DNA of 64,000 nucleotides, taken from Carnegiea gigantea. Taxonomy: Eukaryota; Streptophyta; Magnoliopsida; Caryophyllales; Cactaceae. Positions 1-12,488 of this stretch are shown here, piece after piece. The position numbers and the translations under genes are program-made. The first letter of the stretch is position 1. Each line of letters starts with the position of its first letter. The stretch covers positions 291,501 to 355,500 of the forward strand of contig JAKOGI010000085.1 in the NCBI GenBank assembly GCA_029747015.1, in the 5' to 3' direction. The notes under the pieces are model-generated. The model was not told the DNA's origin. It saw only the letters and a list, made by a program, of their open reading frames with translations, and made no database searches.

Positions 1-16
1 GAACTTAGAGACGACT

Positions 17-205
17 ATGAAGCAAATGCAACAAAGACAAACTGATTCTGACACCTTAGTTAGCAATCTACCGGCTCAAGCACAACAAACGATACCATCC
101 CAGCCTTACACGAACACTAACAGTGGTGTTAATGCCATAACACTTTGGAATAGGAAAGAGTTAAAAGAGCCTAAATGGAGTAAAGACGTAGAGTCGGAAA
201 AATAA
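17..205 (+). pseudogene. gag 3' fragment, Athila-like (first internal copy)
   Basis: A 62-codon remnant of the C-terminal gag tail, nearly identical to the end of the gag copy at 4947-5201. It is rich in Gln, Thr and Asn and has no recognisable catalytic motif. The window starts inside the element, so the rest of gag is off the left edge. It ends at the same TAA as the second copy, showing that the two internal segments are recent duplicates or share a parent. It is not an independent gene. Confidence 0.7.
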
Positions 206-1237
206 ATTGAGGCTAAGGAACCTGAAAATGACCAAAAGAGGGAGTCTACCATTGTTTCTAAACATAAACCATCAAACCAACTCCACCTTTTCCCAGTGGA
301 TTGAGGAATTACAATTATATGGTAGAAGAGGCCAACCATCATTCTCGAGTCATTCTTATAAAAAATACATGAGTCTGAGTCTCTCTAGATTACTTCTTGC
401 TCTTATATTTTTCAAAATTTGTTTTGAATCTTTCTTTGAGTAGGGTGATTAACCTTGACTCTTTAGTTTTATTCTTGGGAATTACAATTCCACTAGAAGC
501 CCAATTTAAGCCCAATTCCTGTATTATTGGGAAGCCTCATTGAATAAACTCCACAAAGCCAAAGGTCCATATGCCTAAACCCGCCCGAGGTTAACTGGTT
601 AGAAGGCATCCTCGATGCATGCAATGAAATCGACATCCAGAGGTGTTTTCTAATCTAAAGTTGCAAGTACTTTCAATCCAAATCCAAGTCAAAACTTTGA
701 GGTCTAATATGTTAAGCAAGGTGGGAAAATCAATTGAACATAATTTATGTTAATATCTTACCTAAGCAGGGCTCAAAGAGAAGAAGTGCAACCACACTCC
801 CAGAGGGAGAAGATATTCAAAGCACAGAGCAAGGTCAAAGTGAGATTTAAAGGATGAATTCAAAAGTAAAGTGAAGTATGATGCTTTCCCTGGCCAGGAA
901 AACCACCATGCCACTACTTATCCAAATATTCCAACCCTCTCACCTGAAGCCAAAATCCCTTTAAAAGTCTTCTTGATTTGCATATATTAGGGTTAATGGG
1001 ATAAGTGGTTTGATTCTTCTTGACAGAGGAAATTAGAGTTTTAAACTCTAAGTGACAGCTGCATGTTTATTTTCTTCACCTACAAGGACTTGGATTATTT
1101 TCATAAAATTTATTTTTTTAAGCAAGTTGAGTCTAGTTTGATTTTATGTTCATGCATGATTTATGAGACAGGTTTATGGGTAGATCTAGATCATATAGGA
1201 TACCGTTGCATAAGGACGTCCAAAGTCTAGGGGAATT
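206..1237 (+). other. Athila-like 3' internal segment carrying the pol deletion; polypurine tract at its end
   Basis: This stretch has no gene. Around 325-355 it jumps from just past gag directly to sequence found near 11440-11475 in the longer copy, so protease, RT, RNase H and integrase are missing. The remainder aligns with the 3' noncoding region of the other copies. The purine-rich AGGGGAATT at 1229-1237 lies directly before the LTR and is the likely plus-strand primer. Confidence 0.75.
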
Positions 1238-3704
1238 TGATAAGTCTCATTTTATGCATATTTTTATGTTTTATTATTTTATTTTATGTTATAAAATTAT
1301 CTAATATTCATCATTTTTACATTATTTAGGAAATAAAGATTTAAGTCCAAACTCATGAAAAAAAGTAGAGAGATTAAGCTTAAAGGAGGGAAAATATTAA
1401 GTTAAAAATAGTTAGAAGAATCAGCCAAAAATGCCCAAGACTCCACATCTCCACAAACACCCACTCCCAACTCCACAACCACTCACCATCACCTATCTCT
1501 ATGCCACAACAACCCCAGAATCTCACCTAACCTCTCATCATCATAATCAGCAGTACCACACAACCCCCCATATCACACATCACCTTGATCATCAACCCCC
1601 CAAACGCCTAACCCACATATCATGCCTAACCTAAGAATCTCACCTAACCATCATCATCTTTGCACATCATCAACTACACCATCATCATTCATGATATATC
1701 ATCTTCATCACCACAATCAGCAACACCAACTAGCAAACACACAGAAGACACCTACCCATTATCTCTCACATATTATCATAATCATCAATCATCACCAAAC
1801 CCCCCAATCGCCTACACCTATCATCATAATTATCCCTTTTTCCCCTCCTCCTTGGTGGTGCCAGGCCACCACGACAACCACCTGACCACCCTCCAAGCCA
1901 CCACCCTTGTCGCTGTTGTGTGCTGCTTAATCAAAGTCATGGGTTTGAGACTTGCACGGCGTATTTGGTTGTCATTATAATCTACATGTTCTTTAGTTCG
2001 TTCTTAGTATTTTAGCATTAGTTTGTTTTATTTATCTTCCCTTTTATTTAATCCAAACATGTTAAATGAATTAGTTTGTGGTTTGTTTAACGTGTTAGTC
2101 TAAATTTTTTTCCACTCCACTTCATTGTGCAAAGCCATGTCAAGGTTATGTTTTGAGACAAGTTTATTGTTATTCATGTGTATTTCATTGTTTGATTTTG
2201 ATATCTTGTGAGAATTTGATTCATTCAAATTGTTATTATAAAAATTAATTTAAGGCTGGTCTTGATTAATCTTATTATAACTTGAATTAGATTTTCAAAC
2301 AAGTGCCAGTTAATTATAATTACCGTTAATTATAATTTGCTAAGGTTAGACATGTTCAATGTTCTAATTAAATTAGTTAATCTATGCTGGTATAAATTGG
2401 TTAATTTGATTAGAAGGGTTTAAATCTAGGGTTGGTCTTCGAGGTCAAACTAAAAATTAGGAAAGAACCATTAGTAGATCTTTTTTAGTGTCTAGCTATT
2501 AAAAAAATGAATGATGGATAGTACTAATGGTTGATATAAATTAGGGCATGGTGAAGCATAATTAGGTCAAGTGATTTATTTGATTTGGTTATTCTTGATT
2601 GATATTTTCTTATTAATTGTTGGTATTTTTAGTTGTTAATTTATTAATTATTCTTTGCTTAATTACTTAGTTTAAATCCCCCGTTAATGGTTTGGTATTT
2701 CAGTTGTGATTTAGTAATTTTGGAATTAGAACAATCTTTAGTTTATGAATCTTAATTCTTAAATTTATAGATTTTAATATTAATTTTGTTTACCCCCCAA
2801 AAGTGTTGTATTTTATGAGTGTCTTAGTTATTTTAGATCAGTTATATTTTGATTTTTTAGAATGGCTAAATTCTCATATTTATTTTTTATTCTATTTTGC
2901 TATTATTTACTAGTTTGTTAGAAATTAGACTAAAACTAGTTCCTTTTGTGTTTTCTCATGTTTTATTCAATTTTGGGTTTAGTTATCATCCTAATCTACT
3001 GCTGTTTAATTTTGGAAGTTTTGAAAATTATTTGATAATTTTTCAGAATTATTTCATGAATTGAATACGTACAGGTTTTCAATTTAATAAATCTGAAAAT
3101 TATGTTATTAATTTTTTTTTTGGATTTTATGGTTTTATTAAGTCCAAAAAATTATATTTTATAATCTTGGTAAATTCATAATTTATTTTTGTATTTAATT
3201 AAGTATAGTTTATTATTTTTCTAATCTCATATTTTTTTTCTGTTTCAATTTTCTGTAGTTATTTTCTGCTTTTGTTTTTTTAGCATTAATTACGTATAAT
3301 TCTGGAGAAATAAATTTAGAATTTTAGAATATTAATTGATGTTACTTTCTATGATTTTTGATATTAATTTTCTAGTTGTTATTTTCTGCTTCAATTTTCA
3401 GTTTAATATTCTGTGATTATTTCTATTTTTATTTTTCCAGAATATCTAGGTTATGTATTTGCTGTTTTTTCCCTTTAGAATTAGGCTTAAATATTTAGGG
3501 GCGTTGGTAAGTAATTTTTCCACATTTTTTTCTTAGCTTAATTTTGGTTTATATAAATTAATTTGGCAAAATTTGAATTAGGTATTATGTAAACTTAAAA
3601 ATTTATATCTCTCTCCGTGGGATCGATCCCTATTCTCCTATACTACAAATCTTATTTACAAATCAAGTAGTGGTGTAATTTGTAACTCTATCATAAGCTT
3701 TACA
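1238..3704 (+). repeat. Athila-like LTR (first in array)
   Basis: The LTR starts TGATAAGTCTC after a purine tract and ends in ACA five bases before the primer site. The same sequence recurs in part at 6237-6831 and in full at 12489-14969. Length is 2467 bp. The 5' third contains a CAT/CCA-rich stretch (about 1430-1860); the rest is very AT-rich. The final 110 bases carry a CCGTGGGATCGA motif often seen just before the end of plant Gypsy LTRs. Many substitutions separate it from the third LTR, so the insertion is old. Confidence 0.9.
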
Positions 3705-3709
3705 AATTT

Positions 3710-3727
3710 TGGCGCCGTTGCTGGGGA
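3710..3727 (+). other. Primer binding site, tRNA-Asp type
   Basis: TGGCGCCGTTGCTGGGGA is complementary to the 3' end of plant tRNA-Asp except for one C-to-T change. It lies five bases after the LTR end, as expected for Athila and Tat elements. Confidence 0.85.
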
Positions 3728-3813
3728 GGGATTTGTTTACTTTTAGCTCTCAATTTTAGTAAATTGATTTATTTGTTCTAACATTTAGATTCTTTTTTTC
3801 AGCTTGTTGATTG

Positions 3814-5202
3814 ATGAGAGCTACACGTAGTAGGAAAATAGGATCAAACAAAAAAAAGCTACCACTAGAAGACTATATAGTAAGTGATACTGAAAGTGAA
3901 AATTTGGTAAGTCTTTCTGTTAGTTCAGAATCTTCTTCCAATAAAATGGATAATTAATAATGCTACTTTGCGCGAGCTTGCTACCCCTAACTTGGTTGTA
4001 CAACCCTTATCAATCACATATCCTGCCTTAGACAGGCCTTTAAAACTAAATTCTGCATTTTTCAAATTACTACCAAAGTTTCATGGATTGTCTAGTGAGG
4101 ACCCATATAGATTTATTGATGAGTTCATTACTACTTGTTCCACCATGCAACCTGAGGGGATTCCTGAGGACCAGAGTAGACTGAGCGCATTTCCTTTTGT
4201 GCTTCAAAATAGGACTAAAGATTGGTTATATTATCTTCCTCCTGCATCATTCACTACTTGTACTCAAGCCCACAAAGCTTTTTCAAAAAAGCTCTTTCCT
4301 GCATCTAAGATAGGGTCGATTAGAAAAGAGAGTTGTGGAATAAAACAAATGAATGGGGAGTCTTTGTATGAATATTGGGAATGCTTTAATAGGTTGTGTG
4401 CTAGTTGTCCTCAACACCAAATCACTAATCAATTATTAAGCTAATATTTTATGAAGGACTTTTACCATCTAATAGGAGTATAGTAGGCGCTGCAAGTGGG
4501 GGGCGTTAGTGAGCAAAACTCCAGCTGCAGTTGAGGAGTTAATTAACAACATGGCCCAAAACACCCAACAATTTGGGACTAGAGAAAACCAACTTAGGAG
4601 AGTTAACGAAATTTCACATGGATCATCTGTCAAGACTCAGATGTCTCAAATTACTAATATGTTGAACAAGTTAGTTACTGGAGGAGTTCAAACTGCTATT
4701 ACTTGTTATATTTGCTGCTTAGAAGGTCATGTTAATGATGCTTGTCCTAATTTGCAAGGGGGGAACGTTGATGCTGTGTTTTCTAATCAGGGCCAAAAAA
4801 TATGTGGCCCTTATTCCAATACCTATAATGAGGGATGGAGGGACCATCCTAACCTTAGGTATCCACCTAGACCTGATCCCCCTGACTTTGGCTAACCATC
4901 GAACCAACCCTCTACTCAAGATAAGACTAACTTCCTTCTAGAACAGATGATGAAAATGATGGATGAACAGAAAAAGGAAACAGACCTTAAGCTACAGAAC
5001 TTAGAGACGACTATGAAGCAAATGCGACAAAGACAAACTGATTCTGACACCTTAGTTAGCAATCTAGAGGCTCAAGTACAACAAAGGATACCATCCCAGC
5101 CTTACACGAACACTAGCAGTGGTGTTAATTCCATAACACTTTGGAATAGGAAAGAGTTAAAAGAGCCTAAATGGAGTAAAGACGTAGAGTCTGAAAAATA
5201 AA
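3814..5202 (+). pseudogene. gag, Athila-like, frameshifted
   Basis: Capsid/nucleocapsid polyprotein remnant. An ATG at 3814 opens a basic N-terminus that stops near 3954; the capsid homology domain continues in another frame from 3968 to 4444 (motifs PKFHGLSSEDPYRFIDEF and DWLYYLPPASF are typical of plant Gypsy gag). The nucleocapsid part follows at 4509-4895 with an intact CX2CX4HX4C knuckle (CYICCLEGHVNDAC), then a Gln-rich tail to the TAA at 5202. At least one frameshift and several stops make it non-functional. This is the most complete gag of the array; the copy starting at 6832 keeps only the second half. Confidence 0.85.
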
Positions 5203-6236
5203 TTGAGGCTAAGGAACCTGAAAATGACCAAAAGAGGGAGTATACCATTGTTTCTAAACATAAACCATCAAACCAACTCCACCTTTTCCCAGTGGATTAA
5301 GGAATTACAATTCTAAGGTAGAAGAGGCCAACCATCATTCTCGAGTCATTCTTATAAAAAATACATGAGTCTGAGTCTCTCTAGATTACTTCTTGCTCTT
5401 ATATTTTTCAAAATTTATTTTGAATCTTTCTTTGAGTAGGGTGATTAACCTTGACTCTTTAGTTTCATTCTTGGGAATTACAATTCCACTAGAAGCCCAA
5501 TTTAAGCCCAATTCCTGTATTATTGGGAAGCCTCATTGAATAAACTTCACAAAGCCAAAAGTCCACATGCCTAAACCCTAGGCTAACTGGTTAGAAGGCA
5601 TCCTCAATGCATGCAATGAAATCGATATCCAAAGGTGTTTTCTAATCTAAAGTTACAAGTACTTCCAATCCAAATCCATGTCAAAACTTGGAGGTCTGAT
5701 ATGTTAAGCAAGGTAGGAAAATCAATTGAACATAATTTATGTTAACATCTTGCCTAAGCAGGGCTCAAAGAGAAGAAGTGCAACCAGACTCCCAGAGGGA
5801 GAAGATATTCGAAGCACAAAGTAAGGTCAAAGTGAGATTTAAAGGATGAATTCAAAAGTAAAGTGAAGTATGATGCTTTCCCTGGCCAAGGAAACCACCA
5901 TGCCACTACTTCTCCAAATATTTCAACCCTCTCACCTTAAGCCAAAATCCCTTTAAAAGTCCTCTTGATTTGCATATATTACGGTAAATGGGATAAGTGG
6001 TTGGATTCTTCTTGACAGAGGAAATTAGAGTTTTAAACTCTAAGTGACAGCTGCATTTTTATTTTCTTCACCTACAAGGAGTTAGATTATTAATTTTCAT
6101 AAATATTATTTTTTTTAAGCAAGTTGAGTCTAGTTTGATTTTATGTTCATGCAGGATTTATAAGACAGGTTTATGGGTAGATCATTAGATAATATAGGAT
6201 ACCATTGCACAAGGACGTCCAATGTCTAGGGGAATT
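5203..6236 (+). other. Athila-like 3' internal segment with the same pol deletion
   Basis: No gene. The segment repeats 206-1237 almost base for base, including the junction at about 5318-5350 that removes some 3.8 kb of pol present at 7611-11437 in the longer copy. A second, smaller deletion of about 100 bp near 5436 is also shared with 1-1237. It ends with the purine tract before the next LTR. Confidence 0.75.
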
Positions 6237-6831
6237 TGATAAGTCTCATTTTATGCATGTTTTTATGTTTTATTAATTTATTTTATGTTATAAAATTATC
6301 TAATATTCATCATTTTTACATTATTTAGGAAATAAAGATTTAAGTCCAAACTCATGAAAAAAAGTAGAGAGATTAAGCTAAAAGGAGGGAAAATATTAAG
6401 TTAAAGAAAGCTAGAAGAATCAACCAAAAATGCCCAAGACTCCACATCTCCACAAACACCCACTTCCAACTCCACAAACCACTCACCATCACCTATCTCC
6501 ATGCCACAATAACCCCAGAATCTCACCTAACCTCTCATCATCATAATCAGCATTACCACACAGCCCCCCATATCGCACATCACCTTGATCATCAACCCCC
6601 CAAACGCCTAACCCACATATCATGCCTAACCTAAGTATCTTGCCTAACCATCATCATTTTGCACATCATCAACTACAACATCATCATTCATGATATATCA
6701 TCTTCATCACCACAATCAGCGGCTCCAACTAGCAAACACACAGAAGACACCTACCCATCATCTCTCACATATTATCATAATCATCAATCATCACCAAACC
6801 CCCCAATCGCCTACGCCCATCATCATAATTA
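6237..6831 (+). repeat. Truncated Athila-like LTR (second in array)
   Basis: Only the first 595 bp of the LTR remain. The sequence follows the first LTR up to about 1830, then switches directly to gag sequence equivalent to 4541. The two parents share TAATTA at the junction (6826-6831), so the 3' part of this LTR, the primer site and the first half of gag were lost in one deletion. Confidence 0.88.
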
Positions 6832-7486
6832 ACAACATGGCCCAAAACACCCAATAATTTGGGACTAGAGAAAACCAACTCAGGAGAGTTAATGAAATTT
6901 CACATGGATCGTCTGTCAAGACTTAGATGTCTCAAATTACTAATATGTTGAACAAGTTAGTTACTGGGGGGTTCAAACTGCTATTACTTGTTATATTTGC
7001 TGCTTAGAAGGTCATGTTAATGATGCTTGTCCTAATTTGTAAGGGGGGAATGTTGATGTTGTGTTTCCTCATCAGGGCCAAAGAAGATATGACCCCTATT
7101 TCAATACCTATAATGAGAGATGGAGGGACCATCCTAACCTTAGGTATCGACCTAGACCTCATCCCCCTGCCTTTGACCAACCATCGAACCAACCCTCTGC
7201 TCAAGATAAGACTAACATCCTTCTAGAACAGATGATGAAAAAGATGGATGAATAGAAGAAGGAAACAGACCTTAAGTTACAGAACTTAGAGATGACTATG
7301 AAGCAGATGCAACAAAAACAAATCGCTTCTGACACCTTAGTTAGCAATCTATAGGCTCAAGTACAACAAAGGATGCCATCTCAACCTTGTTCGAACCCTA
7401 AGGATAGCATTAATGACATAACAACTTAGGAATGGGAAAGAGTTAAAAGCACCTGAATGGAGTAAAGAGGTAGAGTCTGAAAAATA
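6832..7486 (+). pseudogene. gag C-terminal half, Athila-like, broken
   Basis: It aligns with 4541-5202 of the more complete gag copy. The nucleocapsid knuckle region is recognisable near 6980-7035, but the reading frame is broken by stops (near 6926, 7040 and 7252) and by a lost base in a G run before the knuckle. It begins inside gag because of the LTR-gag deletion and runs to a TAA near 7484. It is the left end of the only internal copy in the array that still carries pol. Confidence 0.75.
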
Positions 7487-8430
7487 AATTGAGGCTAAGG
7501 AACCTAAAAATGACCAAACGAGGGAGTCTACCATTGTTTCTAAACATGAACCACCAAAACCAATTCCACCTTTTCCTAGTAGATTGAGGAATTACAATTC
7601 TAAGGTAGAAGTGGTCGACCAGGATATTCTAGATGTAGTTAGAAAGGCTGAGATTAACATTCTTCTTTTGGATGCACTTAAGCAGGTACCTCGCTACGCT
7701 AAGTTCCTAAAGAAGTTGTGCACTTCAAAGCGCAAGATGAAAAGAAATGAAAAGGTAAGTATGGGGGAGAATATTTCTGCTATTCTCCAAAAGAAACTTC
7801 CTACTAAATGCAAGGTTCGAAGTATGTTCTCAATTTCCTATAAAATAGGGAACATGGAATTTGATAAAGCTATGCTTGACATAGGTTCTTCCATTAATGT
7901 GATGTCCATATCTGTTTTTGAATAACTAGAAGTAGGAGAGTTGAAAAGAATTGGTTTGGTAATCCACTGAGCTGATAGAAGTTGTGCATATTCTGATAAG
8001 GTAATAGAAGATGTCTTAGTCCAAGTAGATAAACTAGTATTTCCTACTGATTTCTTTATGTTAGACATGGGTGATGCTTCTAATGATGTTCCTATAGTGT
8101 TAGGAGACTGTTCTTAAAATAGCTAGGATAAAACAAATATGTACACTGGAACTTTGTCTATGGAATTTGATGGAGATGTAATTAAATTTGACATTTTTAA
8201 TGCTATGAAATTTCCCTTTGATAAGAATCATATGTGCACTTGATGTCATTGATGAATTGTCCCAAGATATCCATGACTTGTCACATAAAGATGAGCTAGA
8301 AACTATGCTGACCATGAGTTTAGATGCATCTGAACATATGCCATATGTTTTGCATGATGAATTGGTAGCTATGATAGAGTCTTTCTGTCTAGTAAGTTCA
8401 ATTGAGGAGTCAGAGAAATTTGTTTGACTA
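7487..8430 (+). pseudogene. Aspartic protease region, Athila-like
   Basis: The open stretch 7584-7925 includes a basic, lysine-rich segment typical of the gag-pol linker and the motif MLDIGSSINVMS, the Athila-type version of the retropepsin active site (D-hydrophobic-G-S-S). It would cleave the polyprotein. A stop follows at 7923; the frame continues in pieces, with a second open stretch at 8218-8427 covering the linker toward reverse transcriptase. Several stops show decay. Confidence 0.75.
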
Positions 8431-8539
8431 CTGAACATGATAAATTGCTACCATCACTTATGTCACCCCCTAAGTTAGTTCTTAAACCTTTGCTTAAGAA
8501 TTTAAAATATGCTGTTTAGGAAATGATGAGACACTGCCT

Positions 8540-10010
8540 GTGATTATCTCCAGAGCACTTGAGCCTAAACAAGAAGAAAAATTGGTTAGGTTACTTAGGG
8601 AACATAGGGGAGCATTTGGATGGACTTTAGCAGACCTTAAAGGACTTAGCCCAACACTTTGTACTCATACGATCACCTTGGAGTCAAAGGCTAGGCGTAG
8701 AAGAGACCATCAATGGAGACTTAACCCACCCGTGATGGAAGTTGTGCAGAAAGAGATCCTTAAGTGTGTTAGATGTTGGGGTGATTTATCCTATAGCTAA
8801 TTCTAATTGGGTGAGCCCTATACGTGTGGTACCGAAGAAAGGGGGGATAATTGTAGTTCAGAATAAAGAGGGCGAGTTAGTTCCTACTTGAGTTTAGAGT
8901 GGCCAGAGAGCCTGTATAGATTAAAGGAACCTAAACAAAGCCACCAAGAAAGACCACTTTCCTTTACCTTTCATGGAATAAATGTTAGAGAGGCTAGCTG
9001 GTAGTCTCATTATTATTTCCTTGATGGGTATTGAGGGTATATCCAGGTCCTAATAGCCTCTAAGGATCAGGAAAAGACCACCTTCACTTGCCCATTTGGC
9101 ACTTATGCTTTTAGGAGGATGCCGTTTGGCTTATGTAATGCACCGGCTACATTTCAAAGATGCATAATGAGCATTTATTCTGACTTTATCATGAAAAGTA
9201 TAGAGGATTTCATGGATGATTTTACTATTCATGGTGATTCTTTTGATGAGTGATTGCATCATCTCACTTTAGTGCCTAGGCTATGCATTGAAACCAATTT
9301 AGTTTTGAAGTTTCAAAAGTGTCATTTCATGGTTGTGCATAGTGTAGTCTATGACATGTTGTTTATGTTAAAGGATTAGAGGTAGATAAAGCAAACGTTG
9401 AAATTATTCAGTCTGTCTTACCGTTAAATTGTTAGAGAAGTCAGATCCTTTTTAGGACATGGTGGATTTGATCGTAGATTTATCAAAGACTTTTCTAAAA
9501 TTGCTTTTCCTTTGTGTGATCTACTTGCTAAGGATGCTTGTTTTGATTTTAATGAAAATTGCCTGAAAGCATTCAATGAACTGAAAATGACACTGGCCAC
9601 CGCTCCTATAGTGTAACCCCCAAACTGGGCCCTACCCTTTGAATTGATGTGCGATGCTAGTGATAAAGCTGTAGGGGCAATTTTAGGTTAAAGAGTAGGA
9701 AGAGTACCCCATGTAATATGCCATGCTTCTCGAACTCTTGACCAGGAACAGAGAAATTACACCACCACTGAGAAAGAATTGTATATTGTTGTGTTTGCTC
9801 TTGAGAAATTTGATTCTTATTTGCTTGGTGTGAAAGTTATTATCTTTTCTGATCATGCTACTCTCAAAGCTTTGTTGCAAAAGAATGACTTTAAGCCTAA
9901 GTTGATTAGATGGGTTTTATTACTCTAAGAGTTTGACATTGAGATAGTAGACAAGCCTGGAGCACATAATTTAATAGCTGACTATTTAAGTAGGCTAGAT
10001 AATGGAGAAA
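8540..10010 (+). pseudogene. Reverse transcriptase and RNase H, Ty3/Gypsy (Athila-like)
   Basis: Reverse transcriptase starts at 8540 (EHRGAFGWTLADLKGLSP) and continues across stops and shifts. Clear motifs are FRRMPFGLCNAPATFQRC near 9112-9165 and FMDD in place of YVDD near 9210. RNase H follows from about 9640 (LMCDASDKAVGAILG; RNYTTTEKELYIVVFALEKF; FSDHATLKALLQK), ending with the ADYLSRL tail near 9990. Domain order RT-RNase H before integrase confirms Ty3/Gypsy. Multiple in-frame stops (for example near 9000, 9252 and 9690) preclude activity. Confidence 0.87.
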
Positions 10011-10139
10011 AAGGAAACTCACTTAGTGACCAGTTCTCAAATGGGACTTTATATGCTGTGACTACTAATAGTCTCCCTTGGTATGTAGGCATAGTCAATT
10101 ACTTAGTGATTGAGGTATTCCCCACAAACTCATCGAGAG

Positions 10140-11221
10140 TAGAGAAGGAGAAAATTAGAGCCCAAGCTAAGTACTACTTATGGGATGAACCCTACAAGTG
10201 GTCTTTACTGGTCTTCGATCTTTAAAGCTGCTTATAAATTCTACAGGCAATATGAACCTTGTGAAAGAACAGGTAATCTATCTTGGAAAAATCAAATGCC
10301 TTTACATAGCATTTACGTTTATGAAGTTTTTAATGTGTGGGGTGTTGATTTCATGGGACCCTTTCCCCCTTCATGTGGTTATACTTACATTCTCTTGTTT
10401 ATAGATTACATTTCTAAATGGGTTGAAGCTGTGGCTACTAGAACTGATGATGCTAAGACTATGGTTAAAAATGTCGAATATCATATTCTGCATAGATATG
10501 GAGTACCCAAAGTACTCATTAGTGATAGGGCGACACATTTCTGTAACAAAACCTTAGGCGACCTATTAGCTAAATATCACGCTACTCATAAGGTGTCCAC
10601 TGGTTATCAACCCCAAACAAATGGCCAAGCTGAGATTTCAAATAGGGAGATAAAAGTATTTTGGAGAAAGTGGTCAACCCAGACAGAAAAGATTGGAACC
10701 TTAGGTTAGAGGAAGCTCTTTTGGCTTACCAGACTGCATACAAGACACCTACAGGCATGTCACCTTATCGATTAGTTTTTAGGAAGTCCTATCATCTATC
10801 TATTGAATTAGCGCATAAATCTTATTGGGCTATTAAGCAGTGCAACCTAGCTTATGACTTGGTAGACAAGGAAAGAAAATTGTAGTTGTAGGAATTAGAG
10901 GAATTGAGATTAGAGGCCTATGATAATTCTATGATTTATAAGGGTATGGCCAAGACATTTCATGATGCTAAGTTATCTAGGAAAGAATTTCAAGTGGGTG
11001 AAAAAGTTTTGCTATTCAATTCTAAATTGAGAATCTTCCCGGGCAAGCTAAATCTAGATAGCTAGGACTTTTGTAGTAACTAATGTCCATCCTCATAGTG
11101 CTGTTGAGATTTAAAGATTTTCTACTAACAAATTTCCAAAGTGAATGGACATAGGTTGAAACATTTCAGAGATGGAGACTCTGTGAATGTAATTGAAGAA
11201 ATCACTCTAGAGGATCCCTAA
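10140..11221 (+). pseudogene. Integrase, Ty3/Gypsy (Athila-like)
   Basis: The catalytic core is seen at 10185-10709: VWGVDFMGPFP (first Asp), VLISDRATHFCNKT (second Asp) and [17 protein letters not shown] (Glu). A frame change near 10660 moves the C-terminal part to 10661-10885 ([21 protein letters not shown]), followed by a stop and a degraded C-terminal region with GEKVLLFNSKLRIFPGKL near 10998-11050, a chromodomain-like tail position. The protein would insert the cDNA into chromosomes. Broken by at least one frameshift and several stops. Confidence 0.85.
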
Positions 11222-12488
11222 GCTTCACGATGTTGAGCTAACGACTGTAAATAAAGGCTCTAGTTGGGAGGCAACCCAATATTTTTCAGAAAAGTTTTTA
11301 ATTCGCTTTGAGTACCTTCTTTTCTTTTATTAATTTGCATGCATTGGGGACAATCCATAAACTGAGTGTGTGGTGCAATCTACATTTCATTTAGGTTGTC
11401 TTGCATTTTATTTATACCCATTTTATTTATACCTAAAAAAAGGGTCATTTTTGAGTCCTTCCGATAAAAAAATACATGAGTGTGAGTCTTTCTAGATTAC
11501 TTCTTGCTCTTATATTTCTCAAAATTTGTTTTGAATCTTTCTTTGAGTATGGTAAGTCTACAAACTACTGATTGTCACTTAGGAGGATTTTTGAATTTTG
11601 AGAAAATAGTGAAATTGTTTATACTAATTTCTTTTAGAAGGATGATGAATCTTGACTGTTTAGTTTTATTTGCTCTTGTTGCATGCTATAAAGGATAGAA
11701 GCATTAGGAATAAAGCACCACATGAGCCAAATATTGCCTACCTAATGTTATTCCACTAGAAATCCAATTTGAGCCTAATTTTTCTATTTTTGGGAAGCCT
11801 CATTGAATAAACTCCACAGAGCCATACATGCCTAAACCCTGGGTTAACTGGTTAGGAGGCATCCCCAATGCAAGCAATGAAATTGATATCAAGTGCTGTT
11901 TTCTAATTCAACTTTGCAAGTACTTTCAGTCCAAATCCAAGTCAAAACTTTGAGGTATCGATGTGTTAAGCGAGATAGAAAAATCAATTAAACATAATTT
12001 ATATTACTATTTTGCCTAAGGATAGCTCAAAGAGAAGAAGTGCAACCACACTCTCAAAGGGAGAAGATATTCGAAGCACAGAGTAAGGTCAAAGTGAGAT
12101 TTAAAGGATGAATTCAAAAGTAAAGTGAAGTATGATGCTTTCCTTGGCCAGGAAAGCCACCGTACCACTACTTATCCAAATATTCCTACCCTTTAACCTT
12201 AAGCCAAAATCCCTTTAAAAGTCCTCTTGATTGGCATATATTTGGGTAAAGTGGTTGGATTCTTCTTAAAAAGGAAATTAGAGTTTTAAACTCTAAGTGA
12301 TAGCTGCATGTTTATTTTCTTGACCTACAAAGAGTTAGATTATTAATTTTCATAAAAATGTTTTCTTAAGCAAGTTGAGTCTAGTTTGGTTTTATGTTCA
12401 GTGTAGGATTTATATGATAGGTTTGAGGGTAGATCATTAGATGATATAGGATACCGTTGCACGAGGACGTCTAAACTCTAGGGAAATT
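11222..12488 (+). other. 3' noncoding internal region, Athila-like
   Basis: No coding capacity. The element GCATTGGGGACAATCC near 11340-11356 resembles a conserved motif seen after integrase in plant Athila and Tat elements. No env-like gene is present in the space before the 3' LTR. A purine tract (GGGAAATT, 12481-12488) precedes the LTR. Confidence 0.7.

Noticed and set aside
1622..1980. His/Pro-rich proteins in the Athila-like LTR
   Set aside because: The frames overlap, vary between LTR copies and contain only low-complexity residues.
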